44,228 bases of DNA from Treponema sp. (lineage in GTDB: Bacteria; Spirochaetota; Spirochaetia; Treponematales; Breznakiellaceae): NCBI GenBank assembly GCA_031279205.1, contig JAITIX010000105.1:1-44228 (forward strand). Direction: 5' to 3'. Positions 9,659 through 19,838 of this stretch are shown piece after piece. The notes beneath the pieces are model-generated. The model was not told where the DNA came from. It was given only the letters and a program-made list of their open reading frames with translations, and did no database searches. Every line of letters starts with the position of its first letter. Position 1 is the stretch's first letter. Position numbers and translations under genes: made by a program.

Positions 9659-10393
9659 CTATGGTTCCAAGAGCGACAGCAACGCCTCGTTGCCGGTATT
9701 TTTCCCCATCTGCGTGATGAGTGCCGCCATATCCCGCGCCGGCGGCGCATAGAACTTTCTTTCAAGCGTAACAAGCGAGAGCGCGTGTAACCCAAGACGG
9801 GCGAGCAGGGGACGCTCATCAAGTGGATCGCCACGCCAGCCGCGCTTGAACGATGAGAGCAGCACGGGTTTCTGGCTCCGGCAATACAAAGGATCGCAGA
9901 CCAGTGGATAACCCAGACTCGCCAGATGAACGCGAATCTGGTGAGTGCGTCCGGTTTCAGGCAACGCCTCAATCGCGCTATAGGTTCCCACGCTTCCCAG
10001 AAGCCTGAACGCGGTGCGCGACTTTTTGCCCTGATACTGGTCGATGATGGTACGGTGCCGCTTATCCCCGTCTGGCACCAGGGAAAGCTCGCAAGAGGTT
10101 TCAGTCCATGCTGGTCTGCCGTGGACAATGGCGATGTAGCGTTTCTTCATCAGCCCATTCTCAAACGCGATTGAAAGCCGCCGGTGGGCCTCCTCGTTCC
10201 GGGCAAACAGTACCAGCCCCGACGTGTCGCGGTCGATGCGGTGTACTGTGAATACGCGGTAGGGCAAAAGCAGGTCTAGCCGTTCCTTTGCCGTATCCCA
10301 GCGGTCGCCCCCCACCGCGACACCTGAAGCCTTGTTCACCACCACAATCTGTTTGTCTTCATACACTACGCTAAAGAGCGCCTGCTGTTTCAT
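9659..10393 (-). CDS. RluA-family pseudouridine synthase
   Basis: HRIDRDTSGLVLFARN motif and ETGRTHQIRVHLASLGYPLVCD. Confidence 0.85.
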   Translation of the reverse strand: MKQQALFSVVYEDKQIVVVNKASGVAVGGDRWDTAKERLDLLLPYRVFTVHRIDRDTSGLVLFARNEEAHRRLSIAFENGLMKKRYIAIVHGRPAWTETSCELSLVPDGDKRHRTIIDQYQGKKSRTAFRLLGSVGTYSAIEALPETGRTHQIRVHLASLGYPLVCDPLYCRSQKPVLLSSFKRGWRGDPLDERPLLARLGLHALSLVTLERKFYAPPARDMAALITQMGKNTGNEALLSLLEP

Positions 10394-10439
10394 GTTTTGT
10401 ACTTTGGTATACTACTTTTTGACTGTCAAGGCAGATGGG

Positions 10440-10605
10440 AAAGCCTTCCACGTTCCTAGTTCAGTGCGGCGCCCACACGCTAGCTTAGTGCGGCACTCGA
10501 TTCCTAGTTAACGTGAGTTCGATGGGAACAAAGTGTCCACACCCACGTCTCTGACACCCCGCGCGTCAACACCCGCACCTCTGACACCCACGCCAACATC
10601 CCGCG
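10440..10605. repeat. Degenerate intergenic repeat related (inverted) to 6668-6825
   Basis: TAACGTGAGTTCGA and CGTCTCTGACACC..GCG are reverse complements of strings at ~6781-6821. Confidence 0.6.
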
Positions 10606-10610
10606 CGTCC

Positions 10611-11090
10611 CTGTTCCTAGTTGGAACCTGACCCCGGTGCCTAGTTGGAACACGACCCCTGTTCCTAGTTGGAACACGACCCCGGTGCCTAGTTGGAACA
10701 CGACCCCTGTTCCTAGTTGGAACTCGATCCCTGTTCCTAGTTGGAACCTGACCCCTGTTCCTAGTTGGAACTCGATCCCGGTGCCTAGTTGGAACTCGAT
10801 CCCGGTGCCTAGTTGGAACCTGATCCCTGTTCCTAGTTGGAACCTGATCCCTGTTCCTAGTTGGAAGCGATCCCTGTTCCTAGTTGGAACCTGATCCCTG
10901 TTCCTAGTTGGAACCTGACCCCTGTTCCTAGTTGGAACCTGACCCCTGTTCCTAGTTGGAACCTGACCCCTATTCCTAGTTGGAACTCGATCCCTGTTCC
11001 TAGTTGGAACCGATCCCTGTTCCTAGTTGGAACCGATCCCTGTTCCTAGTTGGAACCTGATCCCTGTTCCTAGTTGGAACCTGACACGGG
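10611..11090. repeat. Tandem array of ~20 units of ~22-24 bp (TGTTCCTAGTTGGAACCTGACCCC)
   Basis: Core GTTCC-TAGTT-GGAAC is an inverted repeat; variants ggtgcc/tgttcc and cctgacccc/actcgatccc/cacgacccc; some units shorter. Confidence 0.95.
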
Positions 11091-11102
11091 TTGCTAATCG
11101 TT

Positions 11103-12014
11103 TTAACCATGAGAAAACGTCTCCTCAGTCTCCTCAATGAGTATTCTGTTGAATGCTCTGTCGCCATAAATCTGGGACGTAATATCCTCTTTACCCGGAA
11201 TGCCGATGGCGTCGGCGCGGCAGTGCTGGCAGTGCCTGAACACCGGCAAGTAGGCTTCAGCCTCCTCACGAGCGCGGGCAAGCGCGTCGCAGTCCGGCGT
11301 GTCGTACTCCGCAAACTCGTGCTGGGGTATAAGGGGAATGATGTTAATGATGGACGCGCCCCAATCCCGCACGGCGCGGGCAATGCCGGCAATGTGCGCG
11401 CCGTTGATGGCTGGAATCAGCACGATGTTAATCTTAATGATGAAGTCAAGCGCCGCCGCCTTTTGTATGCCCCGCTGCTGCGCGTTGATTAACAAGGCCG
11501 CGCCTTCAACGCCGGTGTAGACCGTGCCGTCAAGGATTACATGGGAGCAAATCTGGTGAAGAATGACCGGATCAACCGCGTTCACGGTTACTGTCAGGGT
11601 TTTGACCCCGACACGCACAAGGCTGCTGGCGCAGCGCTCCAGTAATAAGCCGTTGGTGGATAAACAGTTAATGAGCGTGGGGTATGCCTGATGAATGAGC
11701 GCGAAGGTTTCAATGGCGTGAGGCGTTGCCAGCGTATCACCCGGTCCAGCGATGCCCGCCACAGTGATCTCTGGACACTGTTCCAGCGCCCGCTTCACCA
11801 GATCAAGCGCGTCTTGTGGTTCGAGCAGTTTTGCGCTTACTCCGGGGCGGTTCTCGCGCTTGTTAAACGAGCGCTTGCAGAACCGGCACTGTATGTTACA
11901 CGCTGGACTGACGGGCAGGTGAACCCGTCCGCGATTCAGGTTTGCCTCGCTGGAAAAGCAGGGGTGGTTTAACGAAGGGTGAAAGCTGTGGCGGGCGTCG
12001 AACATTACGTTCAC
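11103..12014 (-). CDS. NifB-like radical SAM protein (no NifX domain)
   Basis: [32 protein letters not shown]...[38 protein letters not shown]. Overlaps the upstream cysK by 4 nt. Confidence 0.8.
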   Translation of the reverse strand: MNVMFDARHSFHPSLNHPCFSSEANLNRGRVHLPVSPACNIQCRFCKRSFNKRENRPGVSAKLLEPQDALDLVKRALEQCPEITVAGIAGPGDTLATPHAIETFALIHQAYPTLINCLSTNGLLLERCASSLVRVGVKTLTVTVNAVDPVILHQICSHVILDGTVYTGVEGAALLINAQQRGIQKAAALDFIIKINIVLIPAINGAHIAGIARAVRDWGASIINIIPLIPQHEFAEYDTPDCDALARAREEAEAYLPVFRHCQHCRADAIGIPGKEDITSQIYGDRAFNRILIEETEETFSHG

Positions 12015-12958
12015 AATGGTCGTTCCAATGAATCGAAGAGCGCTGTTGAGAGGTATCGCTCGCCAGTATCTGGCAGGAGCGCGACAATGGTCTTGTCCTG
12101 AAACTCTGGTCGCTTGGCGATCTGGGTTGCCGCGTACGTGGCCGCGCCGGAAGAGATGCCCACGAGTAAGCCTTCGGTTGCGGCAAGGCGCTGGGAGGCG
12201 ATATAGGCTTCCTCGTTACGCACCTTGTAAATTTCGTTGTATATCGAGGTGTTAAGCACATGGGGTACAAAGCCTGCGCCAATGCCCTGAATCTTGTGCG
12301 GACCTGGGGCTGAACCGGACAGTACTGCTGAGTCGTATGGTTCCACGGCGATCACTTGTATTGTAGGGTTCTGGGCTTTGAGGAATTCGCCCGCGCCGGT
12401 GATGGTGCCGCCGGTTCCAATGCCTGCGACAAAGGCGGCAATGTCTCCGTCAGTGTCTTGCCATATCTCAGGGCCGGTGGTTTTCCGGTGAATCTCTGGG
12501 TTTGCCGGGTTATTAAACTGCTGAGGGATAAAGGAACCGCTGATCTGGGCGTGGAGTTCCTCAGCCTTCCTGATAGCGCCTTTCATGCCGTCCTTGCCGG
12601 GTGTGAGTACCAGTTCGGCGTTCAGGGCGGCCAGCAGCTTTCGCCGTTCTATGCTCATGGTGTCAGGCATAACCAGTATGATGCGGTAGCCCTTGGCAGC
12701 GGCGACAAAGGCCAGTCCCACGCCGGTATTTCCGCTTGTTGGCTCAATCAGCACGCTGTCCTTGTTGATCAGCCCCTGTTGTTCTGCTGTTTCGATCATT
12801 GCCAGCGCGATACGGTCTTTGACACTTCCCGCTGGGTTGAAGTATTCCAGCTTTGCCACGAGTCTGCCCCGCAGTTCCAAGCCTTCGGCATAGCTGCTCA
12901 GTTCCAGCAGCGGCGTGTTTCCGATGAGTTCAGTCAGTTTCTTTGCAATCTTTGCCAT
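12011..12958 (-). CDS. cysK: Cysteine synthase (O-acetylserine sulfhydrylase), CysK type
   Basis: [69 protein letters not shown]. Confidence 0.9.
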   Translation of the reverse strand: MAKIAKKLTELIGNTPLLELSSYAEGLELRGRLVAKLEYFNPAGSVKDRIALAMIETAEQQGLINKDSVLIEPTSGNTGVGLAFVAAAKGYRIILVMPDTMSIERRKLLAALNAELVLTPGKDGMKGAIRKAEELHAQISGSFIPQQFNNPANPEIHRKTTGPEIWQDTDGDIAAFVAGIGTGGTITGAGEFLKAQNPTIQVIAVEPYDSAVLSGSAPGPHKIQGIGAGFVPHVLNTSIYNEIYKVRNEEAYIASQRLAATEGLLVGISSGAATYAATQIAKRPEFQDKTIVALLPDTGERYLSTALFDSLERPL

Positions 12959-13030
12959 ATTCTTTCCTTCATGTATGGATATCGTTAGTAGGTCAGTACG
13001 CTTACCTGCGTTCTAGGCGCTGTTAGCGGA

Positions 13031-13066
13031 GAGGATTAACCGCAGTGTTATTTGTGGTTAATCCTC
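13031..13066 (-). terminator. Intercistronic hairpin after SBP gene
   Basis: GAGGATTAACC...GGTTAATCCTC perfect 11-bp stem (extendable) between the SBP stop and cysK. Confidence 0.5.
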
Positions 13067-13086
13067 GGCATTAACTTTTGAAACCC

Positions 13087-14112
13087 TCACTTATACAGTG
13101 AATCCGGCACGCCGGGCAGGGCGATGAAGACGTTTCGCGTGAGGGCATCAGGGTCGACGTCCTTGTCCACGAGATTGATCTGCTGGAGATCGCGTGTATT
13201 ACGGGAGATCGCCACCTCAGCCTCGCTCACGGAAGCCCTGAAGTTGTAGGTCTTGAGGATGGCGGCGTTTACCTCTGGATCGCCGGCTACATACTTTCGT
13301 TCATCAAGGATACGGGCGGTCTCATCAGGGTTTTCCTGCACAAAGGCCGCGGCTTTCTGAATAGCGCGGGTGAACTTTGCCGCGGCTTCGGGATGATCCT
13401 TCACGAAGCTGGCCGAAGCAACTACCACGCAGCAGAATTCGTCCTTGAGGTAGTCGTCTGTGGCCTGATTGATGATTACCCTAGCCTTTCCTTCCTGCTC
13501 AACGATGTAAGCGGTTGGGTCTCCGAGTGCGATGGCGTCGACTTGTCCTCGCTCAAGCGCCAAGGGGAGGTCTGCCTGTTGATAGATCAGCCACTCAACT
13601 TCGAGGTTGTCTGCGGTAACGCCGATGCCTAGTTCGGCCAGGTAACGCTGAGTGATCACTGTGCCGCTGGATGCCATGCCGGTTGTGCCAATCCGCTTAC
13701 CGCGTAGGTCTGCGGGTGTGTATATATCAGAATCAACGCGTACCAGTACCTTCTGGCAACCTGTGTGTATGCCCAGAGGAATCTTCACGTCAAGGCCATT
13801 GGCAATGGGCTGAATCAGCGTAGCCAAAAGGTTGTTGGTAACATCAACCGCGCCGGTGGTGAGCAGGAGGTTAGCCTGACCGGTCTCCATAGTGATGGAT
13901 TCCCACTTGAGTCCCTCTTCCTCGTAGTAACCGAAATGCTCGGCGATGACGAAAGGTGAGGTACAGAGACCTACGGAAACTCCCCGTCCGATCTTGACCA
14001 CATAGTTTGGGTCTTCCACTGCAGCAGTGGAAGTTCCCTGATTTTGACCTCTTGCGTGGAGACTAAACACTGCCACACAAACCAAAGAAAGCAAAAGGAT
14101 AGTTTTTTTCAT
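13087..14112 (-). CDS. ABC transporter substrate-binding protein, SsuA/TauA/NMT1-like
   Basis: Signal peptide; GLCTSPFVIAEHFGYYEEEGLKWE; TPADLRGKRIGTTG. Confidence 0.8.
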   Translation of the reverse strand: MKKTILLLSLVCVAVFSLHARGQNQGTSTAAVEDPNYVVKIGRGVSVGLCTSPFVIAEHFGYYEEEGLKWESITMETGQANLLLTTGAVDVTNNLLATLIQPIANGLDVKIPLGIHTGCQKVLVRVDSDIYTPADLRGKRIGTTGMASSGTVITQRYLAELGIGVTADNLEVEWLIYQQADLPLALERGQVDAIALGDPTAYIVEQEGKARVIINQATDDYLKDEFCCVVVASASFVKDHPEAAAKFTRAIQKAAAFVQENPDETARILDERKYVAGDPEVNAAILKTYNFRASVSEAEVAISRNTRDLQQINLVDKDVDPDALTRNVFIALPGVPDSLYK

Positions 14113-14161
14113 AGTTTATATCCTCTCCTTAAAAAAATTTTTTCCGTCAACGACGGCTTTT

Positions 14162-14992
14162 TCACAGGTTGTACTCCGGTTCCTGCTTTGTGCCTGCGAA
14201 GTGCAGGATTTGCAGTATCTTTGCTCTCAGGTCGAGGAAGTCTGGGTTGTCGCGCTGTCGTGGGCGGCCCATTTCCACGGTAATCACCTTCTCAATCTTT
14301 GCTGGACGCGCTGACATGACCACGATGCGGTCAGCCATGTAAATTGCCTCATCAACATCGTGCGTAACCATGACCATAGTCATCTGACGTTTTTCCCATA
14401 TTTTGAGAATCTCGTCCTGCATATTCATGCGGGTAAAGGCGTCGAGAGCGCCCAAAGGCTCGTCCAGCAAGAGCGCCTTTGGGTTATTGATGAGCGTCCT
14501 TGCCAGCGATGCTCTCTGCGCCATACCGCCGGAAAGGTGGTGAGGATAAGACTTTTCAAAGCCCTCAAGCCCCACGAGTTTGAAAAAGCCTGGTATGTTT
14601 TGTTTTTCTTCACGATAGACCCCGCGCGCCCGCAACCCGAAGGCGATGTTCTCCCAGATGGTCTTCCACGGGAACAGAGTAGGGTCTTGAAACACTAATC
14701 CCCGTTCATGACCTGGCGCCTGTATCTTGGCGTCATCCAGAAAAAGTGAGCCGCTGTCAGTTTGAGTAAGTCCGGCGATGAGCCGGAGCAGGGTTGACTT
14801 GCCGCACCCCGATGGGCCGATGAGAGAAATGAACTCCCCGCTTTTGAAAACAAGGCTAATGTTGTCCAGCACGGTAATATCATCTGCGCCTTCTTGAGGA
14901 AAGGTTTTAGTTACGCCGTTGATCCGTATGGTCCCGCCATGTACTACTGTTTGCATAGTTTCAGCTACCACCGAATTGTGCCTTTCTGCCAA
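14162..14992 (-). CDS. ABC transporter ATPase, SsuB/TauB-like
   Basis: [37 protein letters not shown]. Confidence 0.85.
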   Translation of the reverse strand: MAERHNSVVAETMQTVVHGGTIRINGVTKTFPQEGADDITVLDNISLVFKSGEFISLIGPSGCGKSTLLRLIAGLTQTDSGSLFLDDAKIQAPGHERGLVFQDPTLFPWKTIWENIAFGLRARGVYREEKQNIPGFFKLVGLEGFEKSYPHHLSGGMAQRASLARTLINNPKALLLDEPLGALDAFTRMNMQDEILKIWEKRQMTMVMVTHDVDEAIYMADRIVVMSARPAKIEKVITVEMGRPRQRDNPDFLDLRAKILQILHFAGTKQEPEYNL

Positions 14993-15981
14993 CTCAGGAC
15001 GCGATTGCGAATCTTGAACTGGAGGTTAATGAGGAGGGAAAAGGTTATGGCAATCACGATGAGCGCCGCGTAAACTTGTGAGTATGCCATGGTTTCCCTC
15101 TGCCAGTTGATGTACCAGCCAATGCCGAACTTACAACCGATCATTTCAGCGGCCATCAGGGTTAGGAATGACGATGATGTGCCGTTAAACAGGCCGGCGA
15201 ATATGTTGGGTGCAGCGCCGGGCAGGGCGATTGAAAGCACATTCCGCAGATTGCTTGCTCCCAGGGTACTTGAAACTTCGAAGTAACTTTTCCGCACATT
15301 GAGGATGCCTGAACTAGTGAGTACCGTTGTGGGGAACCAGACGCCCAGGGCGATGAGGAACAGTGCCGCATCGGTCGCTTTGGTGAAGACCACCAGGGCG
15401 ATGGGTATCCACGCGGTTGATGGAATCGGCCCTACGATGCGGATACAAGGCATGATCCAGTAGTTCCAGCGCTGGCTCCAGCCGATAAGCGTACCGGTTA
15501 GCACCCCAAGCAGCGCTCCGAGGAAGAAGCCGCCCAGCAACAAACGGAGCGAGTAGACTAGGCAGCGCAGTATAAAGAACCAGTCAGTGAGAAACACATA
15601 CACGATCCGTTCTGGCGATGGGAAATAGAGGCTGGGAATCAGGTCGAACTTGACGGTGATGAGGTTGTACAGGTTGAGCAGCAGAAACGCCACTCCCAGA
15701 AACCACGATTTATGTGTGAAGTGATCCCGATACCGGCTGTTGAAGAGACTCACCACTGCGAGTATCGCCAGTACCCCGATAGCAACGACATTGAACCAAG
15801 TGAACCAGGGCAGAACCTTGGTACGGTACGTTGACGCCACCGGTAACGTGGTATGCAATACCTGCGTAAAGGCTACCGACGCAAGTGGGATCAGGGTGCG
15901 CCAATCAAAGTGGATGGACAGCGACGAGACTTTGTCAACGCTCAGGCCCTTTGGTGCGACGCTTATGCTTAGTTCCGACAT
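14965..15981 (-). CDS. ABC transporter permease, SsuC/TauC-like
   Basis: BPD-type permease; start MSELSISV at 15981; overlaps the ATPase. Confidence 0.75.
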   Translation of the reverse strand: MSELSISVAPKGLSVDKVSSLSIHFDWRTLIPLASVAFTQVLHTTLPVASTYRTKVLPWFTWFNVVAIGVLAILAVVSLFNSRYRDHFTHKSWFLGVAFLLLNLYNLITVKFDLIPSLYFPSPERIVYVFLTDWFFILRCLVYSLRLLLGGFFLGALLGVLTGTLIGWSQRWNYWIMPCIRIVGPIPSTAWIPIALVVFTKATDAALFLIALGVWFPTTVLTSSGILNVRKSYFEVSSTLGASNLRNVLSIALPGAAPNIFAGLFNGTSSSFLTLMAAEMIGCKFGIGWYINWQRETMAYSQVYAALIVIAITFSLLINLQFKIRNRVLSWQKGTIRW

Positions 15982-15994
15982 AGAAACTCCTTCA

Positions 15995-16085
15995 TTTATA
16001 ATGCCTAGTGATTTACTAAAGATATACTTAAAAAAATAAAGTGTCAATAGGTTTTAAGATTTTTTATAAAAAAGTCTTGAGGCAC
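15995..16085 (-). promoter_or_regulatory. Promoter + upstream AT-rich dyad, copy A
   Basis: Minus strand: TTGACA (16047-16042), 17 bp, TATCTT (16024-16019); upstream dyad 16056-16078; near-identical to copies at 27.95 and 33.45 kb. Confidence 0.75.
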
Positions 16086-16173
16086 TTGAAATGGAAGCCC
16101 ATTCGACAAGCTCGTGATCCGACTATGGGGCGAATGAAGTCCCCATGTCTAAAGGCGTGAGGACTTGTCAACT

Positions 16174-17145
16174 CTATATCACCCAATCCCAAAAGCCGTC
16201 CTGGGCAGGCTCGGCGTGGACGCTCTGGCTGTCTACCTTGTACTGCATCTCCAGATTCTTCACGCTAACCCTGGTTTTTTCCGGCACTGACTTGGTTATA
16301 AAGGCGTTGCTGCCGATTACAACTCCTTCACCGATGATCGTGGCGCCACCGAATATGGAAGCGCCTGAATAGATCGTTACATGGTCTTCAATGGTGGGAT
16401 GGCGTTTCGTTCCTTTAAGCGCCTGACCACCTCTGGTGGAAAGCCCTCCCAGAGTTACGCCCTGGTATACCTTTACATGGTTGCCGATGATGGTTGTCTC
16501 TCCAATGACAATACCGGTTCCGTGATCAATAAAAAAATGATGCCCGATTACCGCGCCCGGGTGAATGTCAATACCGGTAAGGCTGTGCGCGTGTTCGGTC
16601 ATAATCCGAGGGATGAACGGGACGCCAAGTTCACATAGCGCGTGGGCAAGGCGGTATACCATGATGGCGTATATGCCTGGATAGGACGAGATTATTTCGT
16701 CTTTGCTGAACGCCGCCGGGTCGCCGTCAAAGGCGGCGGAAACATCGGTAACAAGGTATTCCCGGATTTCCGGCAGCCTCGACAGAAACGCAAAGGCAAT
16801 ATCACTGGACTGCTCTTCAAAAGACGGACTACGGCTTACCTTTTCCGCTGGCGGTGATTCCGTGTCATCAAGATGACGCAGCGCCTTAGCCAGCTCAGGG
16901 GAGAGATCATGGATAACTTCCTCAAGCAAGTCTCCAGCGTAGTATTCTATCAAATCAGCGGAAAGATGCTTCTTGCCAAAGTAGCCAGGAAAAATAAGTT
17001 TCCGCAGCCGCTCAAGAATATCGATGATGACACTCCGATTAAGCTGATTTCCCGCATCGACTTTTATGATCTCCGCGTGATCCCGATAACTCCGCGACAG
17101 TATGTCGACCAGATGTTTTAGTCTTGTATTGGTTTCGTGCTGCAT
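16174..17145 (-). CDS. Serine O-acetyltransferase (EpsC/SrpH-like)
   Basis: Left-handed beta-helix hexapeptides; GIDIHPGAVIGHHFFIDHGTGIVIGETTIIGNHVKVYQGVTLGG; C-terminal Ile (WDWVI). Confidence 0.85.
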   Translation of the reverse strand: MQHETNTRLKHLVDILSRSYRDHAEIIKVDAGNQLNRSVIIDILERLRKLIFPGYFGKKHLSADLIEYYAGDLLEEVIHDLSPELAKALRHLDDTESPPAEKVSRSPSFEEQSSDIAFAFLSRLPEIREYLVTDVSAAFDGDPAAFSKDEIISSYPGIYAIMVYRLAHALCELGVPFIPRIMTEHAHSLTGIDIHPGAVIGHHFFIDHGTGIVIGETTIIGNHVKVYQGVTLGGLSTRGGQALKGTKRHPTIEDHVTIYSGASIFGGATIIGEGVVIGSNAFITKSVPEKTRVSVKNLEMQYKVDSQSVHAEPAQDGFWDWVI

Positions 17146-17154
17146 AGTTACTCC

Positions 17155-18369
17155 TTAGCCCAGTGCCTGTTCCAAATCGGCGATTATGTCTTCCGCGTTC
17201 TCCAGCCCCACAGAAAGGCGGAAAATTCCCTCGCCAGCAAATGCTTTCCACGATTCAAGCTGCTTCGGGGTATCAAGCCTGAACGAGGTCTTTAGAAGAT
17301 CTTCGCTGTTAAGGTAAAAAACCAACGAGCGGTGATGCCCCAGTGAAACCGCATAGTGGATTATCCTCAGCTTGTCCGCCAGGGCAACGGCGGTCTCTTT
17401 GCCTTGTTCTGTCTGAAACGTTACCATGCCGGAAAAGTTCTTCATCTGACGCCGTGCCAGTTCATGCTGAGGATGAGACGGTAGCCCAGGATAGATCAGC
17501 TTTACCACCTTTGGATGGCTTTCAAGAAACGCGGCAACCTTGAGCGCGTTTTCCTCGTGAGCCTTCATACGTAGGGAGAAGGTGGCAAGACCCCGCAGGA
17601 TCAGCCAGGCGTTAAAGGGGCTTAGGGTTCCGCCCAAACGAATCGAAGTCTTTTTGCGAAGCGGCACAAGGTCAGCCGTTCTCCCCAGAACCACGCCCCC
17701 CAGCGAATCGCCGTGCCCTCCAAGATACTTGGTCAGGGAGTGGATAACGAAGTCCGCCCCCAAAGCAAGCGGCTTGGTTCCAGCCGGGGTGGCGAAGGTT
17801 GAATCCACCGCGAGAAGGGCGTTTGCGTTATGCGCTATACAAGCCGCCGCCGCAATATCCGTCAAGCGCAAGAGCGGGTTACACGGGGTTTCGATGTACA
17901 CAAGCCGCGTATTGGGACGCAGCGCCTCGCGCAGGGCGTTCAAGTCTGACGTATCAACCTTGCTTATCTGAAGCCCCAGCCCGGGAAGCAACTCATTGGC
18001 AGCCTCTGACACGGCGGCATAGGTAACATCGCTCACCACCGCGTGGTCCCCGGCTTTGAGTGTATGGAGCAGCAGGGCAGTGGCGGCAGCCATGCCGCTG
18101 GCAAAAGCTACAGCGGTTTCGGACCCCTCCAACGCGCTGAGTTTTTCCTCAAGTTGCCTGATAGTGGGATTGCCCCACCGCGTATACACAAAGGGATCGT
18201 TCTCACTCAGACCCTCAACGGAAAACCCGGTGTCAGCCTCCACCACAAAGGTTGTAGACATGACCAGATTCGGCGCAGAGGCGCCAGTAACCGGATCGGG
18301 GAATTCGCCGGCATGAATCGCCAGTGTCTGATCTCCGAGACCTGTAGCGCGTAACTTTCTTTGCTTCAT
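17155..18369 (-). CDS. Cys/Met metabolism PLP-dependent enzyme (cystathionine gamma-synthase / methionine gamma-lyase / OAH sulfhydrylase family)
   Basis: TRWGNPTIRQLEEKLSALEGSE, SGMAA, HSLTKYLGGHGDSLGG. Confidence 0.85.
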   Translation of the reverse strand: MKQRKLRATGLGDQTLAIHAGEFPDPVTGASAPNLVMSTTFVVEADTGFSVEGLSENDPFVYTRWGNPTIRQLEEKLSALEGSETAVAFASGMAAATALLLHTLKAGDHAVVSDVTYAAVSEAANELLPGLGLQISKVDTSDLNALREALRPNTRLVYIETPCNPLLRLTDIAAAACIAHNANALLAVDSTFATPAGTKPLALGADFVIHSLTKYLGGHGDSLGGVVLGRTADLVPLRKKTSIRLGGTLSPFNAWLILRGLATFSLRMKAHEENALKVAAFLESHPKVVKLIYPGLPSHPQHELARRQMKNFSGMVTFQTEQGKETAVALADKLRIIHYAVSLGHHRSLVFYLNSEDLLKTSFRLDTPKQLESWKAFAGEGIFRLSVGLENAEDIIADLEQALG

Positions 18370-19838
18370 ACCAGCTCTCCCAACGCCGCAACCAGCTTGT
18401 CGATCTCGTCAGGCGTGTTGTAAAAGGCAATGGACGGGCGAACCGTTCCCTCAAGGCCGAAAAACCGGTGTACGGGCTGGGCGCAATGATGCCCGACACG
18501 GACCGCGATCCCACGGCTTGAGAGCTGTTTGCCTACTTCCTCAAGGTTGCGCCCCTCAAGCACAAACGAGAGGACACTCGCCTTTTCAGCGGCAGTTCCA
18601 ATGAGGCGCAAGCCGGGAATCTTCGCAAGCTCTCTCATGCCGTATTGCAGAAGTTCGTGTTCCCACGCTGCGATATGCTGTATACCGATCTCCGAAACAT
18701 AGTCCAGCGCCGCGCCCAGACCCACCGCATCCGCAATGCTGCCCGTACCAGCCTCGAACTTCGCGGGCGGCTTTTGATACAGGGTGCGCTCGAAGGTAAC
18801 ATCGAAAATCATGTTTCCCCCGGCTTGGTACGGACGAGCCGCTTCCAGAACATCACTTTTGCCATACAATGCCCCTATACCTGTTGGTCCGAAAATCTTA
18901 TGCCCCGAAAATACAAAGAAATCAGGGTCCAGCGCCACGACATTCACTGGAATATGCGGCACAGACTGCGCCCCGTCAATGAGTATCCGCACTCCGTGTG
19001 CATGGGCGATGCGTACCAGTTCCGCCACTGGTGCAATCGTGCCTAAAGCGTTTGACACATGGGTTACTGCGGCAAAGCGGGTGCGGCTGTTAAAGAGCTT
19101 TTCATACTCCGAAAGAACGACCTGGCCGCTTTGGTCAATCGGCGCAACCCGTAGAACCGCGCCGGTTTCAGCAGCGATAAGCTGCCAGGGGACAATGTTG
19201 GCGTGGTGTTCCAGCATAGTAAGGATTATCTCAGACCCAGGTTTGAGAAGCGGTTTGACATACGACTGCGCCACAAGGTTGATCCCTTCGGTGGTTCCCC
19301 GTACATACACGATGTTGTCCGGCGAGGGCGCGCCTAAAAAGTGGGCAATCTTCGCTCTGGCTTCCTCGTACGCATTGGTGGAGCGTTCCGCCAGTTCATG
19401 CGCTCCCCGATGCACGTTGGAGTTCTCGTGTTCATAATAGTAGGACAGACGATCAATCACCTGCCTGGGACGATGGGTAGTTGCCGCGTTATCGAACCAC
19501 ACCAGGTCATTGCCACCTACCTTTTCCGCAAGAATGGGGAAGTCAGCGCGTATGGAATCAAGAGAACGATGCCCAACTGAAACGCCCTGTGTTTTGGTGA
19601 AAAGTGTGGCGGCGCTGCCTTGGCGCGCTTCAGCATTGCCACACTTCATGTTCTTTTCTTTGGGAAGCACAAGCGGCGAATAGGCGTTAGGCAAAAAGAC
19701 GTCTGACACCGGCTGTGAGGAGACGCCCGTGGGAGTATTGCCGAATTCGGGGAAGTAACCCGCGGCTAACACGGCGATCTCCGCCACAGACGGCAAGCCC
19801 CACTCTAAAAAGTTAAACTGACTGCTGGGTATACTCAT
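18366..19838 (-). CDS. SufS-type cysteine desulfurase with ~110-aa low-complexity N-terminal extension (candidate encapsulin cargo)
   Basis: Core LDSIRADFPILAEKV...DNAATTHRPRQVID, SGHKIFGPTGIGALYG, RVGHHCAQPVHRFFG. N-terminal Pro/Ser-rich extension. Start overlaps the encapsulin gene end. Confidence 0.85.
   Translation of the reverse strand: MSIPSSQFNFLEWGLPSVAEIAVLAAGYFPEFGNTPTGVSSQPVSDVFLPNAYSPLVLPKEKNMKCGNAEARQGSAATLFTKTQGVSVGHRSLDSIRADFPILAEKVGGNDLVWFDNAATTHRPRQVIDRLSYYYEHENSNVHRGAHELAERSTNAYEEARAKIAHFLGAPSPDNIVYVRGTTEGINLVAQSYVKPLLKPGSEIILTMLEHHANIVPWQLIAAETGAVLRVAPIDQSGQVVLSEYEKLFNSRTRFAAVTHVSNALGTIAPVAELVRIAHAHGVRILIDGAQSVPHIPVNVVALDPDFFVFSGHKIFGPTGIGALYGKSDVLEAARPYQAGGNMIFDVTFERTLYQKPPAKFEAGTGSIADAVGLGAALDYVSEIGIQHIAAWEHELLQYGMRELAKIPGLRLIGTAAEKASVLSFVLEGRNLEEVGKQLSSRGIAVRVGHHCAQPVHRFFGLEGTVRPSIAFYNTPDEIDKLVAALGELV

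Noticed and set aside
10637-11049. PVPSWN-repeat protein ORFs
   Set aside because: Open only because many units are 24 bp; shorter units shift the frame, and there is no SD or conserved ends.
12016-12988. Plus-strand ORFs inside cysK and many similar antisense ORFs elsewhere (e.g. 27002-27736, 43211-43996)
   Set aside because: Shadow ORFs opposite well-supported genes.
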